NCBI RefSeq assembly: GCF_007558865.1
Contig: NZ_VLPK01000001.1
Span: 1,054,001 to 1,118,000 of the forward strand
Direction of reading: 5' to 3'
From: Mucilaginibacter corticis
Lineage (GTDB): Bacteria; Bacteroidota; Bacteroidia; Sphingobacteriales; Sphingobacteriaceae
DNA length: 64,000 nt
Under the pieces are notes generated by a model. The model saw only the letters and a program-made list of their open reading frames with translations, made no database searches and was not told the DNA's origin. The translations under genes were made by a program, and so were the position numbers. Of the stretch, positions 1-8,339 are shown piece by piece (position 1 is the stretch's first letter; every line of letters starts with the position of its first letter).

Positions 1-585
1 CAGCAACAACAGGTCGACCTGGTATTTTGCGATATACAGATGCCGGGTATCAGCGGGCTGCAATTTGTGAAAAGCCTTACTCAAAAACCCATGATCATTT
101 TTGTTACGGCTTATGAGGAGTTTGCGCTGGATGGTTTTGAGTTGGATGTGGTTGATTACCTGCTTAAGCCGGTGGCTGTTGAACGGTTTTTGAAGGCATG
201 CAATAAAGCGATGGCAATTTTTGAGCAGGCCCAGCGCCATCCAGAGTTTGATACAGACAAAAAACGGAAGTATGTATTTTTATATGCCGACTACAACCTG
301 ATCAAAATAAACCACGATGATATTACTTACATTGAGGGCTTAAAAGATTACGTAAAAATTTACCTGGCAAGTTCGCCCAAGGCGATCGTATCAAGAGTAA
401 CTATTAAGTCTTTAGAAAGCCAGTTGCCGGCTGATGAGTTCTTCAGGATCCATAAATCTTTCATTGTTAACCTGGAGCATGTAAACTCCATCCGTAAGGG
501 GAGAATAAAAGTAGCTAATGCAGAGGTTCCCTTTAGCGATAGTTATAAAGACACCATTACCCGTATGACGGGCAGATTGACCTAA
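1..585 (+). CDS. LytTR-family response regulator, 5' truncated
   Basis: The frame is open from base 1, so the start and the first part of the receiver domain lie outside the window. What remains begins inside the receiver domain. The phospho-acceptor Asp is in the CDIQMPG motif (codon 11 of the window), the conserved Thr is in FVTAYEE, and the Lys is in YLLKPVAV. A LytTR DNA-binding domain fills the last 105 or so residues (KYVFLYADYNLIKI to the end, including FFRIHKSFIVN). Proteins of this LytT/AlgR type bind direct repeats upstream of target promoters and usually pair with a LytS-like histidine kinase, which may lie upstream outside the window. It ends four bases before a convergent receiver-only gene. 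The family call is secure; the targets are unknown. Confidence 0.93.
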   Translation, partial: QQQQVDLVFCDIQMPGISGLQFVKSLTQKPMIIFVTAYEEFALDGFELDVVDYLLKPVAVERFLKACNKAMAIFEQAQRHPEFDTDKKRKYVFLYADYNLIKINHDDITYIEGLKDYVKIYLASSPKAIVSRVTIKSLESQLPADEFFRIHKSFIVNLEHVNSIRKGRIKVANAEVPFSDSYKDTITRMTGRLT

Positions 586-589
586 GGTG

Positions 590-955
590 TCACGCGGCTA
601 ATTGTACCGCCACCATATTTACCAATGAATCTACATCAAATGGTTTATGCAATACATCGTCCGGCGATTCCTGGCGTTTTATGCTTAATCTAAAGTCTTC
701 ATTACCCGTGCATAAAATTACCGGCAGGTTTTTAGTTTCCCGGTTTAGTTTTATCTCTTTGCAAATATCCCTGCCGTCGGCATCCGGCAATTGCATATCC
801 AATATCACCAGGTCCGGATGATCGGTTCTGATATGATCTATAACGGCATTGCCTTCGTACAAAGCAATAACGTCATATCCTTTATTGAGTAATATATGGC
901 TCATTACCTCAACCATAAACTCGTTATCATCAACAATTAATATCTTCTTAGTCAT
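590..955 (-). CDS. Receiver-only response regulator
   Basis: A 121-residue single-domain CheY-like protein. The acidic pair is D9-D10 (ILIVDDNE), the phospho-acceptor is D53 (LVILDMQLPD), and the conserved Thr and Lys are T83 (LCTGNE) and K104 (HKPFD). There is no output domain, so it probably signals by protein-protein contact or works as a phosphorelay shuttle. The reading frame extends upstream to 991, but the ATG at 955 places the canonical MTKKILIVDD start at the N-terminus and is preferred. No kinase is adjacent; its only neighbour with a related function is the convergent LytTR regulator. Confidence 0.88.
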   Translation of the reverse strand: MTKKILIVDDNEFMVEVMSHILLNKGYDVIALYEGNAVIDHIRTDHPDLVILDMQLPDADGRDICKEIKLNRETKNLPVILCTGNEDFRLSIKRQESPDDVLHKPFDVDSLVNMVAVQLAA

Positions 956-1029
956 GACGTTACATTTTACATATTGTATTACAATAGCCATGCCGCTTTA
1001 ACAATCGGTCAAAAATATTACGTAACAAA

Positions 1030-1061
1030 AAAGCGATAAGGCATTTACTCCCTATCGCTTT
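1030..1061 (-). terminator. Hairpin terminator after the nitroreductase gene
   Basis: Perfect 9-bp arms (AAAGCGATA at 1030-1038, TATCGCTTT at 1053-1061) close a 14-base loop that can pair further. Read on the minus strand the hairpin ends in a run of six T. It lies 26 bases beyond the stop of the minus-strand nitroreductase gene. Confidence 0.65.
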
Positions 1062-1086
1062 CAAACTTAAATCTACTTTTAAAATA

Positions 1087-1716
1087 TTATACGTGTATAA
1101 ACAGTTCTTCTTTTGGCCTGCGTACTTTGGCTGCCTTGCTCAAATGGTCATCTTCTGCACGGAAACCAATAGGCGCAATTACAGATGTAGTCAAACCTAA
1201 AGCCTTTAATCCTAATATTTCATCAAAACTGCCGGCTTCAAAGCCTTCCATCGGGCAGGCATCTATACCCAGATCGGCAGCGGCGCTTAATAACACACCA
1301 AGGGCAATGTATGATTGTTTATGGTTCCAAACAATTTTAACATCCTCGGTCATTAAGTTAATGTTGTGTGTAATATTTTTTTCGAAAGCCTCCAAATTAG
1401 CACGGTCGACACCACGGGTTGCGGCAATCCGGTCAATATAGTTTTTCACATATTCGCTATCCAGGTTTGTTTCGGCAGCAAATACAATAACATGCGATGC
1501 TGTGGTTAATTGTTGCTGGCCGCGTGCGGCTTCGCGTAATTTTTGCTTTACTTCAGGGTTTTCAACAACGATGATCCTGTAGGCCTGTAAGCCAGCAGAT
1601 GATGGCGCAAGCTGAACAGCGGATAACAATTCATACAGTTGCTCCGGGCTGATCTTTTTGTTTTCGTCGAATTTTTTGGTGGCGTAGCGCCAGTTTAATT
1701 TATCAAGAAGTGACAT
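1087..1716 (-). CDS. Nitroreductase-family NAD(P)H oxidoreductase
   Basis: 209 residues, the normal size for NfsB-type FMN enzymes that reduce nitroaromatics and quinones or act as NAD(P)H oxidoreductases. Family features are the N-terminal RYATKKFD motif (FMN phosphate contacts), the APSSAGLQAYRIIVV segment and the C-terminal APIGFRAEDD motif. It is probably a cytoplasmic homodimer. A TAnnTTTG box at 1741-1748 on the minus strand would give a leader of about 20 bases. It stands alone between two hairpins or gaps, so it is probably monocistronic. The physiological substrate cannot be read from the sequence. Confidence 0.9.
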   Translation of the reverse strand: MSLLDKLNWRYATKKFDENKKISPEQLYELLSAVQLAPSSAGLQAYRIIVVENPEVKQKLREAARGQQQLTTASHVIVFAAETNLDSEYVKNYIDRIAATRGVDRANLEAFEKNITHNINLMTEDVKIVWNHKQSYIALGVLLSAAADLGIDACPMEGFEAGSFDEILGLKALGLTTSVIAPIGFRAEDDHLSKAAKVRRPKEELFIHV

Positions 1717-1740
1717 TGTGTTTAATATTTAATTTCACCA

Positions 1741-1748
1741 CAAAATTA
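1741..1748 (-). promoter_or_regulatory. Putative -7 box for the nitroreductase gene
   Basis: TAATTTTG on the minus strand matches the Bacteroidota -7 consensus TAnnTTTG, 24 bases before the ATG. I see no good TTTG at the -33 position, so this is a half-site call. Confidence 0.35.
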
Positions 1749-1784
1749 AATGTTTAAACACGCATAATCGTCACGGCGGGGTAA

Positions 1785-4013
1785 TTATAGCAATCCCTGG
1801 TCCTTTAACGCTTGTTTTTTCGCCTTGATATCATCTTTAATAGCCCGTTTTTCCTGCCTGATCTGTTTGTTTGTCTTACCTGTCGGGTCTATCGCATTTA
1901 TTCTTCTTTCTTCCTCGTCTTTTAGTTTTTGCTCAGTTTTTTGTTCGGTAGTATCTTTTTTGCCGAATAAACGCTGAAAGAATGTTGGTTTCTTAACCGG
2001 TTCAGGCTCCTCAATAATTGGCATAGCCGAATCAACATCATCATCGGTAGGTGCGTTAAGGATCCTGTTAGCCGAAGCAGAGTCAACAGGCGCAACCCTG
2101 CGCCGTAAACTCGCTTTTAAAGACACCGTATAAAAGCCATAAGAACTACTGTCTGCCTGGGCAAATCCTTTACCCATCATCATCCGGCCGAGCGAGTTAA
2201 AATAGCGCTCCATGCCAGGCCTCAGGCTGCCGTCGGGCAGGAAGGCATATAGGCCAGTCTTGGGCCTTGGTACAATACTGGCCAAAAAGATACTTTCGCC
2301 CAAAGTTAATTCAGACGGTGCTTTGTCGAAATAATAATGTGAAGCTTCGCTGATACCGTATATGCCCGGACCCCACTCGATAATGTTAAAGTAAACCTCC
2401 AGCATCCTATCCTTGGTCATGATATTGTTATTCTCCAGCATCCATACGATCAGGATCTCCTCGATTTTACGGCTCAAAGTTTTTTTCCTGGTCAGGAACG
2501 AGTTTTTAACCAGCTGCATAGAAATGGTACTGCCGCCGCGTTTAAACTTATGGGTTTTAATATCGGTAACAATGGATTGCCTGATGGCTTTTTCCACAAA
2601 ACCGTGGTTCTTATAAAACGTAGGGTCCTCGGCCGTCATTACCGCGTTACGCAGGTATGGCGACATTTCTTCCAGCGGAGTATATTCCGGGTTTTCAGGG
2701 CCTATGATATGCGGTTTCATTGGCTTGTCATTCTCATAAGGCGTGTAAACAAATGGTTTGTTTAAGCGGCCCAGGTCGGTTTTGCCATAACTTACTATCC
2801 TGAAAGCGGCATCCTTATCCATCCGCGAATCAAATTTCAGGCTATCCGGATTACTTTTGTCCAGGTAAAAGTTTAAAGAGTAATTAAGCTTACCAGCCAA
2901 TTTTATACCTTCAAGCGACTCAAACACGCCCGAAGGAAAAGAATCAAAAATATCCTGCGCGTTTAGCCAGCCGGTATTTAATTTAAGTTCATAGATCTTT
3001 ACCGGGTTAAGCGTGTATTTTATAAAAGGGTGCGCGCTGATCTTTTTTAAATGGATAACAGAAGAACTATCTAACGACACGTAATTTTTGCCCACAAAAA
3101 CGTTGGCCGCTATTGAACCATCCGGCACCACAACGTCGTTGCCCGCCAGCCCCGGCTGGTTGATCAGTAAATTATGCGCGCTGCAATAGGTTTCTATACG
3201 GGTTTCGCCATCGCTGTGCTTAACGTTGTTGAGCTTTACGGTCAGGTTATCAAAGTTGACCGTAGCATGAAACCGCTTGCCAATGAATGGGATCTCCACC
3301 TTACCCTTATCCGCGTAAAGCTTAATATCTATCTGCTTGTCGCTGGGGTGCATGGTCCCGGCAAAATGCCAGGTAGCCAGTGTATCATTTATTTTTATAG
3401 TCGATGTGAGGTCGCCGTTGTCAATTTTAGCTGTTTGTGTAAGTACCTTTAGTTGGGTACTATCATTGGTGAACGATACCAGGAAATTATTTACCACCAG
3501 GTTATCGGGTATTTTGTACAGCACCTGTTTGATCAGGTTGTTTGACAGCTCGCTCAGGTCGACCTTGGTATGCGTGTCTGTCGAATCTTTTTTCTTTTTG
3601 AACAGGAAATCAAAGTTCTTAACGCCTTTCTGGTCCGTAAGGTTAAGGTGGCCGTTAAGCAGGTCGACATTAGCCAGCTTGACATTGCCAAACAAAAGCG
3701 GCCATAGTTTTATGCTGATATCAAAATGTTTGATGGTAAGCAGGCTGTCCCGGTTTTCAGGAACGATAGAAATGTCGGTACAGGTAACTGTAGTTAACCC
3801 GGTAAAATGTGCCGAGCCGATCTGCAAATCTAAGTGATAGCTTTTTTTAGCCTGGGCTTTGGCTTTGGCAATTTCGTGCTGTAAAATAGCCTCGCGTTTG
3901 GAAAATGCAATGTATCCGCCTATAAGCAGTATAACCAGTAAAACAGCAACTATAATACCCGCTACGCGGAGATATTTAGGATTAAGGCGAAGCATCAAAG
4001 AATTTTTATCCAA
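1785..4013 (-). CDS. Membrane-anchored AsmA-like/GT51 peptidoglycan glycosyltransferase
   Basis: 742 residues. An N-terminal membrane helix (about 17-36) is followed by a long beta-rich region (about 60-430) with repeated 'vdLlnGhLnL' style strands, like AsmA/TamB-type periplasmic proteins. A GT51 (class A PBP-type) glycosyltransferase domain follows at about 445-590. The catalytic Glu is E462 in MTAEDPTFYKNHG. GGSTISMQL (493-501), RKIEEILI (515-522) and the YFNIIEWGPGIYGI segment are the other GT51 motifs. There is no transpeptidase domain. The tail (about 665-742) is Lys/Glu-rich and probably disordered. Monofunctional GT51 enzymes polymerise lipid II in the periplasm; the N-terminal half is far longer than in MtgA. 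The AsmA resemblance is by strand pattern only. Confidence 0.85.
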   Translation of the reverse strand: MDKNSLMLRLNPKYLRVAGIIVAVLLVILLIGGYIAFSKREAILQHEIAKAKAQAKKSYHLDLQIGSAHFTGLTTVTCTDISIVPENRDSLLTIKHFDISIKLWPLLFGNVKLANVDLLNGHLNLTDQKGVKNFDFLFKKKKDSTDTHTKVDLSELSNNLIKQVLYKIPDNLVVNNFLVSFTNDSTQLKVLTQTAKIDNGDLTSTIKINDTLATWHFAGTMHPSDKQIDIKLYADKGKVEIPFIGKRFHATVNFDNLTVKLNNVKHSDGETRIETYCSAHNLLINQPGLAGNDVVVPDGSIAANVFVGKNYVSLDSSSVIHLKKISAHPFIKYTLNPVKIYELKLNTGWLNAQDIFDSFPSGVFESLEGIKLAGKLNYSLNFYLDKSNPDSLKFDSRMDKDAAFRIVSYGKTDLGRLNKPFVYTPYENDKPMKPHIIGPENPEYTPLEEMSPYLRNAVMTAEDPTFYKNHGFVEKAIRQSIVTDIKTHKFKRGGSTISMQLVKNSFLTRKKTLSRKIEEILIVWMLENNNIMTKDRMLEVYFNIIEWGPGIYGISEASHYYFDKAPSELTLGESIFLASIVPRPKTGLYAFLPDGSLRPGMERYFNSLGRMMMGKGFAQADSSSYGFYTVSLKASLRRRVAPVDSASANRILNAPTDDDVDSAMPIIEEPEPVKKPTFFQRLFGKKDTTEQKTEQKLKDEEERRINAIDPTGKTNKQIRQEKRAIKDDIKAKKQALKDQGLL

Positions 4014-4103
4014 AACTAAACTAATTTGTATGGATACAAAACGTTACTATCAGTAAAATGTTCTGTGCCTTTAATGCATCGCCTTAATTTTAACCCGCTT
4101 GGC

Positions 4104-5495
4104 TTACATATCCATCATGGCTTTCATCTTCATCAGCGCCGGGTTTATGCGCAGGTAAACCTGGAATCCGATAGGCGCGGCACCATAATAAGTTTTTAAA
4201 GCCGATGGCGACACATTTACCGTGCCCTGCACGCCTACAGTAAGATTAGTGTTTTTAACCGTACTGATGATATAATTTGTACCTAAAGTAATAGCGTTGA
4301 TATTAAAGTTAGGGTTTGACGGGAAAGCGGCTTGCATGTCTATCTCTTCTGCATCTTTTTGTACAAACTCGTAGCGGCCATATATGGCTACTTTGCTAAA
4401 CTGCAGGCTGTTCTCTAACAATACCGATGGCTGGGTTTTACCATTGTCAGAATAATGATTTTGCCCGTAAACCAACGTGGTAGAGATATAACTGTCATCG
4501 CCCAGCATTTTAGTACGGATGGCCGACGCGGTAAACCGGTTAACATTTTGCTGCGGTTCGGCTTCTTCAGGGCTGTGAATGTAGCCGTCCGAAACCTGCA
4601 AAGCCCACTCCTTTGACGGGTTATAAGACAATCGTGCCGAATACGAATCGAACTTCATTTTGTCGAAGTTATACCGGAACTCGTCCGGTTCGCGACCGGT
4701 AAATGCCGAGCCTTCCAGTTTAACATCTTTGTACCTGAAACCCAGGGTAGCTACACCGAAGGTAATATGCGTGGCATCCTGGTAATGATGTCCCAACGGC
4801 GCGTTAGGATCATTCATTGCCGATAAACGGTGCATAAATACCGGTGGTCCCAAAGCGGGTTCGCCGGGATAACCAAACGAAGCCGAAATGTCCGCATCTT
4901 TAGCCACACGCTGGGTATAAGCTACGCTTAACTCGGCAAATAGGTCATGCGGGTGCTGACGGTCAACCAATTTATGCCCTTTGTAAGATTCGCCTGTTTG
5001 ATACAGTAGCGGATATCCGCCAGGGCCAACTAAAAAAGGATCGAGCGAGAACATGGTGTTAACAGAGAACAGGCCGTTGTTGCCAACTTTGGTCTGCGTC
5101 ATGGCCATAACCATATTGGGTACATCAAATTTCTGGCCTCCGCGATTGCCGGATTTAAAGATATCCTGGTTATTATAACGGGCAAAGAAACTGCCGTGGA
5201 TCATGGTCATCCATTTTTTACCGTGGATCATGTAAGCATACATCGGCGACTCGTCAGGCATCCATGAAGTACCTGAGCCATCACGGTTCATGGGCAGATC
5301 AAGCGAGAACTGGCTGTTCATCTGCATGGAGCCGCTCATGTCCATGTTCATCATATCCATGTCGTCCATTTCCATGCCGTTCATCATATGGGTGTGTTTT
5401 TTGTGTTTGGTGGTATCCATTTTCATTTGCTGTGCAAATAATGGAGCAGACGTGGCTAAAAATATAGCCGCGATATATATCGGGAGAAATTTCAT
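4104..5495 (-). CDS. Met/His-rich outer-membrane beta-barrel protein
   Basis: 463 residues from the ATG at 5495, which gives a clean signal peptide (MKFLPIYIAAIFLATSAP, cleavage before QQMKMD). The frame runs further upstream to 5549 but that extension is not signal-like. The mature N-terminus, about 40 residues, is packed with Met, His and Asp (HTHMMNGMEMDDMDMMNMDM), which is typical of copper- or silver-binding periplasmic segments. The C-terminus repeats this on a small scale (MKMKAMMDM). The body has alternating aromatic/polar strands such as FSVNTMFSLDPF and THITFGVATLGFRYKD, consistent with an outer-membrane barrel. No named family is recognised with certainty. The HYC_CC_PP gene immediately upstream on the same strand may share its transcript. 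Confidence 0.72.
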   Translation of the reverse strand: MKFLPIYIAAIFLATSAPLFAQQMKMDTTKHKKHTHMMNGMEMDDMDMMNMDMSGSMQMNSQFSLDLPMNRDGSGTSWMPDESPMYAYMIHGKKWMTMIHGSFFARYNNQDIFKSGNRGGQKFDVPNMVMAMTQTKVGNNGLFSVNTMFSLDPFLVGPGGYPLLYQTGESYKGHKLVDRQHPHDLFAELSVAYTQRVAKDADISASFGYPGEPALGPPVFMHRLSAMNDPNAPLGHHYQDATHITFGVATLGFRYKDVKLEGSAFTGREPDEFRYNFDKMKFDSYSARLSYNPSKEWALQVSDGYIHSPEEAEPQQNVNRFTASAIRTKMLGDDSYISTTLVYGQNHYSDNGKTQPSVLLENSLQFSKVAIYGRYEFVQKDAEEIDMQAAFPSNPNFNINAITLGTNYIISTVKNTNLTVGVQGTVNVSPSALKTYYGAAPIGFQVYLRINPALMKMKAMMDM

Positions 5496-5579
5496 TTTTG
5501 AATCAAAAAAATAATCGTAAAAAAGTAGACACACGGGAATAATTATCACCGTGAAATAATGCGGACGATTAAATGATGA

Positions 5580-5972
5580 TCAAATACGTAACGTGCAGTT
5601 TTTAATATACTGCGCCTCTTTGCCGGATGGCGGAGGCGGTGGTGGCGGAGCCGGGGTTGATAGTTTCTCTAAAAGCGATTGTTGTGCCGACAGGATATAA
5701 TCGCCAAAAGGGATCTTTGAAATTTCAAAGCCAAACAACTTGCCAATAATTGAAGGCGTTTCTCCCTGGTGGGCATCCTTAACCTTTACATCAATTTGTT
5801 TGTCTTTGCAGCATTTTCTTGCAGTTATCGGCGATAATTTGCAGGTTTTTGCGGGGCCTTCAATTTTTACTGCTGCCAGTACCCCGCCACAATAATGAAG
5901 ATTCAATGCAAAGCCAAGCGCGGTAATTAAATATACCTTGGCCAAAAACATCGCTGAATACTTCTTTATCAT
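5580..5972 (-). CDS. HYC_CC_PP family small exported protein
   Basis: 130 residues with the three signatures that name this Bacteroidota family: HYCGG near residues 26-30, a CC pair at 54-55, and a run of eight prolines near 107-116. The N-terminus (MFLAKVYLITALGFALNLHYCGG) is hydrophobic and acts as a signal or membrane anchor. The cysteines C28, C43, C54 and C55 could bind metal or form disulfides. The family's function is not established to my knowledge. It lies between the OmpA lipoprotein gene and the Met-rich barrel gene on the same strand. A -7 box (TAGCTTTG) ends only four bases before the ATG, so a leaderless mRNA is likely. Confidence 0.82.
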   Translation of the reverse strand: MIKKYSAMFLAKVYLITALGFALNLHYCGGVLAAVKIEGPAKTCKLSPITARKCCKDKQIDVKVKDAHQGETPSIIGKLFGFEISKIPFGDYILSAQQSLLEKLSTPAPPPPPPPSGKEAQYIKNCTLRI

Positions 5973-5976
5973 TATA

Positions 5977-6008
5977 CAAAGCTAATCTTTAGCATTTTAA
6001 AAAACAAT
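5977..6008 (-). promoter_or_regulatory. Putative promoter for the HYC_CC_PP gene
   Basis: On the minus strand ATTG (6008-6005), 20 bases, then TAGCTTTG (5984-5977). This fits TTTG-N19/21-TAnnTTTG with one -33 mismatch. The -33 element overlaps the edge of the upstream ompA terminator hairpin. Transcription would begin at or next to the start codon. Confidence 0.45.
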
Positions 6009-6034
6009 ACCCCGCCGGTTATCGGCAGGGTATT
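6006..6034 (-). terminator. Terminator after the OmpA-family lipoprotein gene
   Basis: Twelve-base arms (6006-6017 and 6023-6034) with a five-base loop. The single mismatch is C/A on the plus strand but becomes a G-U pair in minus-strand RNA, so the hairpin is sound only in that direction. A T-rich run (GTTTTTTAAAA) follows on the minus strand. Confidence 0.7.
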
Positions 6035-6059
6035 AAGTCTTCGTAAATAAATTTGTCTC

Positions 6060-6728
6060 TTAATTGCCTTGTGCGGCTTGTTGTTTCATCTGGTCGTTAG
6101 CTACAATCGCTATCTCTACCCGGCGGTTTTGTGCACGGCCGTCTGCTGTACTGTTATCTGCAATTGGTTCAGACTCGCCTTTACCAACGGTTGTTAAACG
6201 AGACCCGTCCACATTGTTAGCCACAATAAAGTTTTTAACGGCTTGTGCCCTTTTTATAGAAAGGCCCATATTAAGGTCGTCGCTGCCGGTATTGTCAGTA
6301 TGGCCCACAATGGTAATATTGGTTTGCGGGTTTTTTTGTAATGAAGCGGCCAGGTTAATTAAATTAGTTTGCGCTGCGCTTTTCAAGTCGGTTTTGTTCA
6401 CGTCAAATAATATCCCCGAGTCAAATTTTACCACAATGCCTTCGCCCTGCCTTACTACGCTGGCCCCCGGTACGGTCTGTTTGATCTCAGCAGCTTGTTT
6501 ATCCATTTTATGGCCGATAAGCGCACCTGCTGTACCACCTACGGCACCGCCAATGATGGCGCCCAATGCGGTATTGCCTGCACTATGCCCTATCAGCGCA
6601 CCTATTGTGCCGCCGGCACCTGCGCCTATGGCCGCGCCTTTTTGCGTTTTATTAAATGAACTGCATCCCGCGCCTAATACACTTATACCAATGGCTACGG
6701 CTACAATGCTATTTCTTATTGCTTTCAT
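6060..6728 (-). CDS. OmpA-family lipoprotein with glycine-zipper domain
   Basis: 222 residues. The signal peptide ends in the lipobox LGAGC (Cys 22). A glycine-zipper stretch (about 31-73, repeated GAxxGGxxGALIGH) follows and can insert in or line a membrane. The OmpA C-terminal peptidoglycan-binding domain occupies about 100-210 (ILFDVNKTDLK, VGHTDNTGSDDLN, LSIKRAQAV, GRAQNRRVEI). The Asp/Arg pair that holds diaminopimelate is in the TDNTGSDDLN and NRRVEI motifs. It resembles E. coli YiaD. It probably tethers the outer membrane to the wall. A hairpin terminator follows the gene. Confidence 0.93.
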   Translation of the reverse strand: MKAIRNSIVAVAIGISVLGAGCSSFNKTQKGAAIGAGAGGTIGALIGHSAGNTALGAIIGGAVGGTAGALIGHKMDKQAAEIKQTVPGASVVRQGEGIVVKFDSGILFDVNKTDLKSAAQTNLINLAASLQKNPQTNITIVGHTDNTGSDDLNMGLSIKRAQAVKNFIVANNVDGSRLTTVGKGESEPIADNSTADGRAQNRRVEIAIVANDQMKQQAAQGN

Positions 6729-6909
6729 GTTATGTTATTGTTATTTTGATGCAATAATAAGGCAAAGCGAGTGCCAACTGTATCATCAAATGTCAATATT
6801 GTCATATATCGAACCAATAGAAACTTTAAAAACATTTTTTTAATATTCACGAAAGCATCAGGCATTAAATAATAAAGATTGTTGGCTTGTTTTTAGTACA
6901 AGACCCATA

Positions 6910-8223
6910 CTAAAATGATCTTCTCCATACCAATAACCGCCAAAAGACCTCGGCGCTAAGCAGGGCGCAAATAGCAAACAGGGCAGGCTTAATAGTTTCT
7001 GCGGATGAGGAGAATGCCCCGCCAAGCGCAATGAAATATACCGATGCCGGTAATACCAACAGCAAACAAAGCCCGGTAACATTAAGTGGGATTTTAAATG
7101 GCCGTGGCGTATGCGGGTTGCTCATGCGGAGTTTTATTAGTGAGATATATTCTAATGATAAGCCCGCACCGTACACGGTAACGTCAATGATCAGCAGGTC
7201 AGCAAAGGTCCACAGCACCATCAGACTGACAATTACCGAGCAGATAATGATTGATACATACGGTGTTTGAAAACGCGAATGCAATTTATTTAGCCGTGCC
7301 GGTAATAAACTATCCTCAGACATTACCTGCGGCACACGCGATACGGACAAAAGCACCGCGGCATAAATGCCTAACGTACTTGCCATGCCACCCAATGCCA
7401 GTAACGCGCCGAGCCAATGCCCCCCTATCATCGCGCCCAAAGCCGGGAAGCCCTTATCGGTCAAAACCGTGGGGCTGATGCCGTACAACTGCGCTATCCA
7501 GATCACCAGGAAATAAATAACAATAACCATCGCGAATGCAATAAACATGGAGATCAAATATGAGCGTACCGGTTTTTCAACCTCCTCAGCATAAGTGGTG
7601 GTATTGTCCCAACCCAGGCAGTTCCACATGACGGTATATAATGCCATTCCAAAGGACTGAAAAGCAATGTCTTTTAATGACGGTGAGGGAATAGTCAGCC
7701 CCCCTGTATGATGGTAAAAAGCCAGGCCGAAAAGTATAATAAACGGCGTAAGCACCGCCGCGCCCAGGATCAAAGAAACCCGTCCTACGGGAACAATCCC
7801 AAGTATATTTAAACCGGCAGATGCCCAGATGATGATCAAACAAACGGGTACTTTATAAACCTCAAGTCCGGGAAAGAAAAAGGACGCGTATTGAACAAAC
7901 AGCACCGGGTAAATGGCCAGGTCGACAAAGGTGTAGAGCCAGGTCCACCAGCCCTCATAAAAACCCCAGCGCGTACCTAAAGCATATTTTACCCATTTAT
8001 AATAGCCGCCGGTTACGGGCATCATGCTGTTTAATTCAAGCACGGTAAAGATCGCGGGAACATCCCACAACAATGGCGTAACTAATAATATCAACAATGC
8101 GCCATGCTGCCCCGCATAATCCAACAAAGGCTCTAAACCATAAGGCCCGCCGGATACCGTAAAAAAGATAACAGCGATAAGCTGTACAGGGCGAATCTTT
8201 TTAAGGTACTTGGTTGATGGCAT
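6910..8223 (-). CDS. APC-superfamily amino-acid/polyamine permease
   Basis: 437 residues with about twelve hydrophobic segments. The first helix carries the unwound GGPYGLE motif (compare GxG(I/V) in the APC family), followed by PVTGGYYKWVKYALG, a typical TM2-TM3 loop. The protein starts at MPSTKYLKKIRPVQL with no cleavable signal. It is expected to be an inner-membrane secondary transporter for an amino acid or amine; the substrate is not deducible. It stands apart from the genes on both sides by more than 100 bases, so it may be transcribed alone. Confidence 0.87.
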   Translation of the reverse strand: MPSTKYLKKIRPVQLIAVIFFTVSGGPYGLEPLLDYAGQHGALLILLVTPLLWDVPAIFTVLELNSMMPVTGGYYKWVKYALGTRWGFYEGWWTWLYTFVDLAIYPVLFVQYASFFFPGLEVYKVPVCLIIIWASAGLNILGIVPVGRVSLILGAAVLTPFIILFGLAFYHHTGGLTIPSPSLKDIAFQSFGMALYTVMWNCLGWDNTTTYAEEVEKPVRSYLISMFIAFAMVIVIYFLVIWIAQLYGISPTVLTDKGFPALGAMIGGHWLGALLALGGMASTLGIYAAVLLSVSRVPQVMSEDSLLPARLNKLHSRFQTPYVSIIICSVIVSLMVLWTFADLLIIDVTVYGAGLSLEYISLIKLRMSNPHTPRPFKIPLNVTGLCLLLVLPASVYFIALGGAFSSSAETIKPALFAICALLSAEVFWRLLVWRRSF

Positions 8224-8339
8224 ACGGCCTTAAAAATAGAAGTTTATCTTTTAATTTCAAGGTAGGTAATGTCAATATGGTTTACCAGATCGTTTTGCGG
8301 TCGACTGTTGATTTGATGTTTGTAAGTAACCCACTAAGC

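Noticed and set aside
6858..7082. Minus-strand ORF at the end of the APC permease gene
   Set aside because: It is a different frame within the permease 3' region with Cys/Arg/His-rich composition. The permease itself is well supported.
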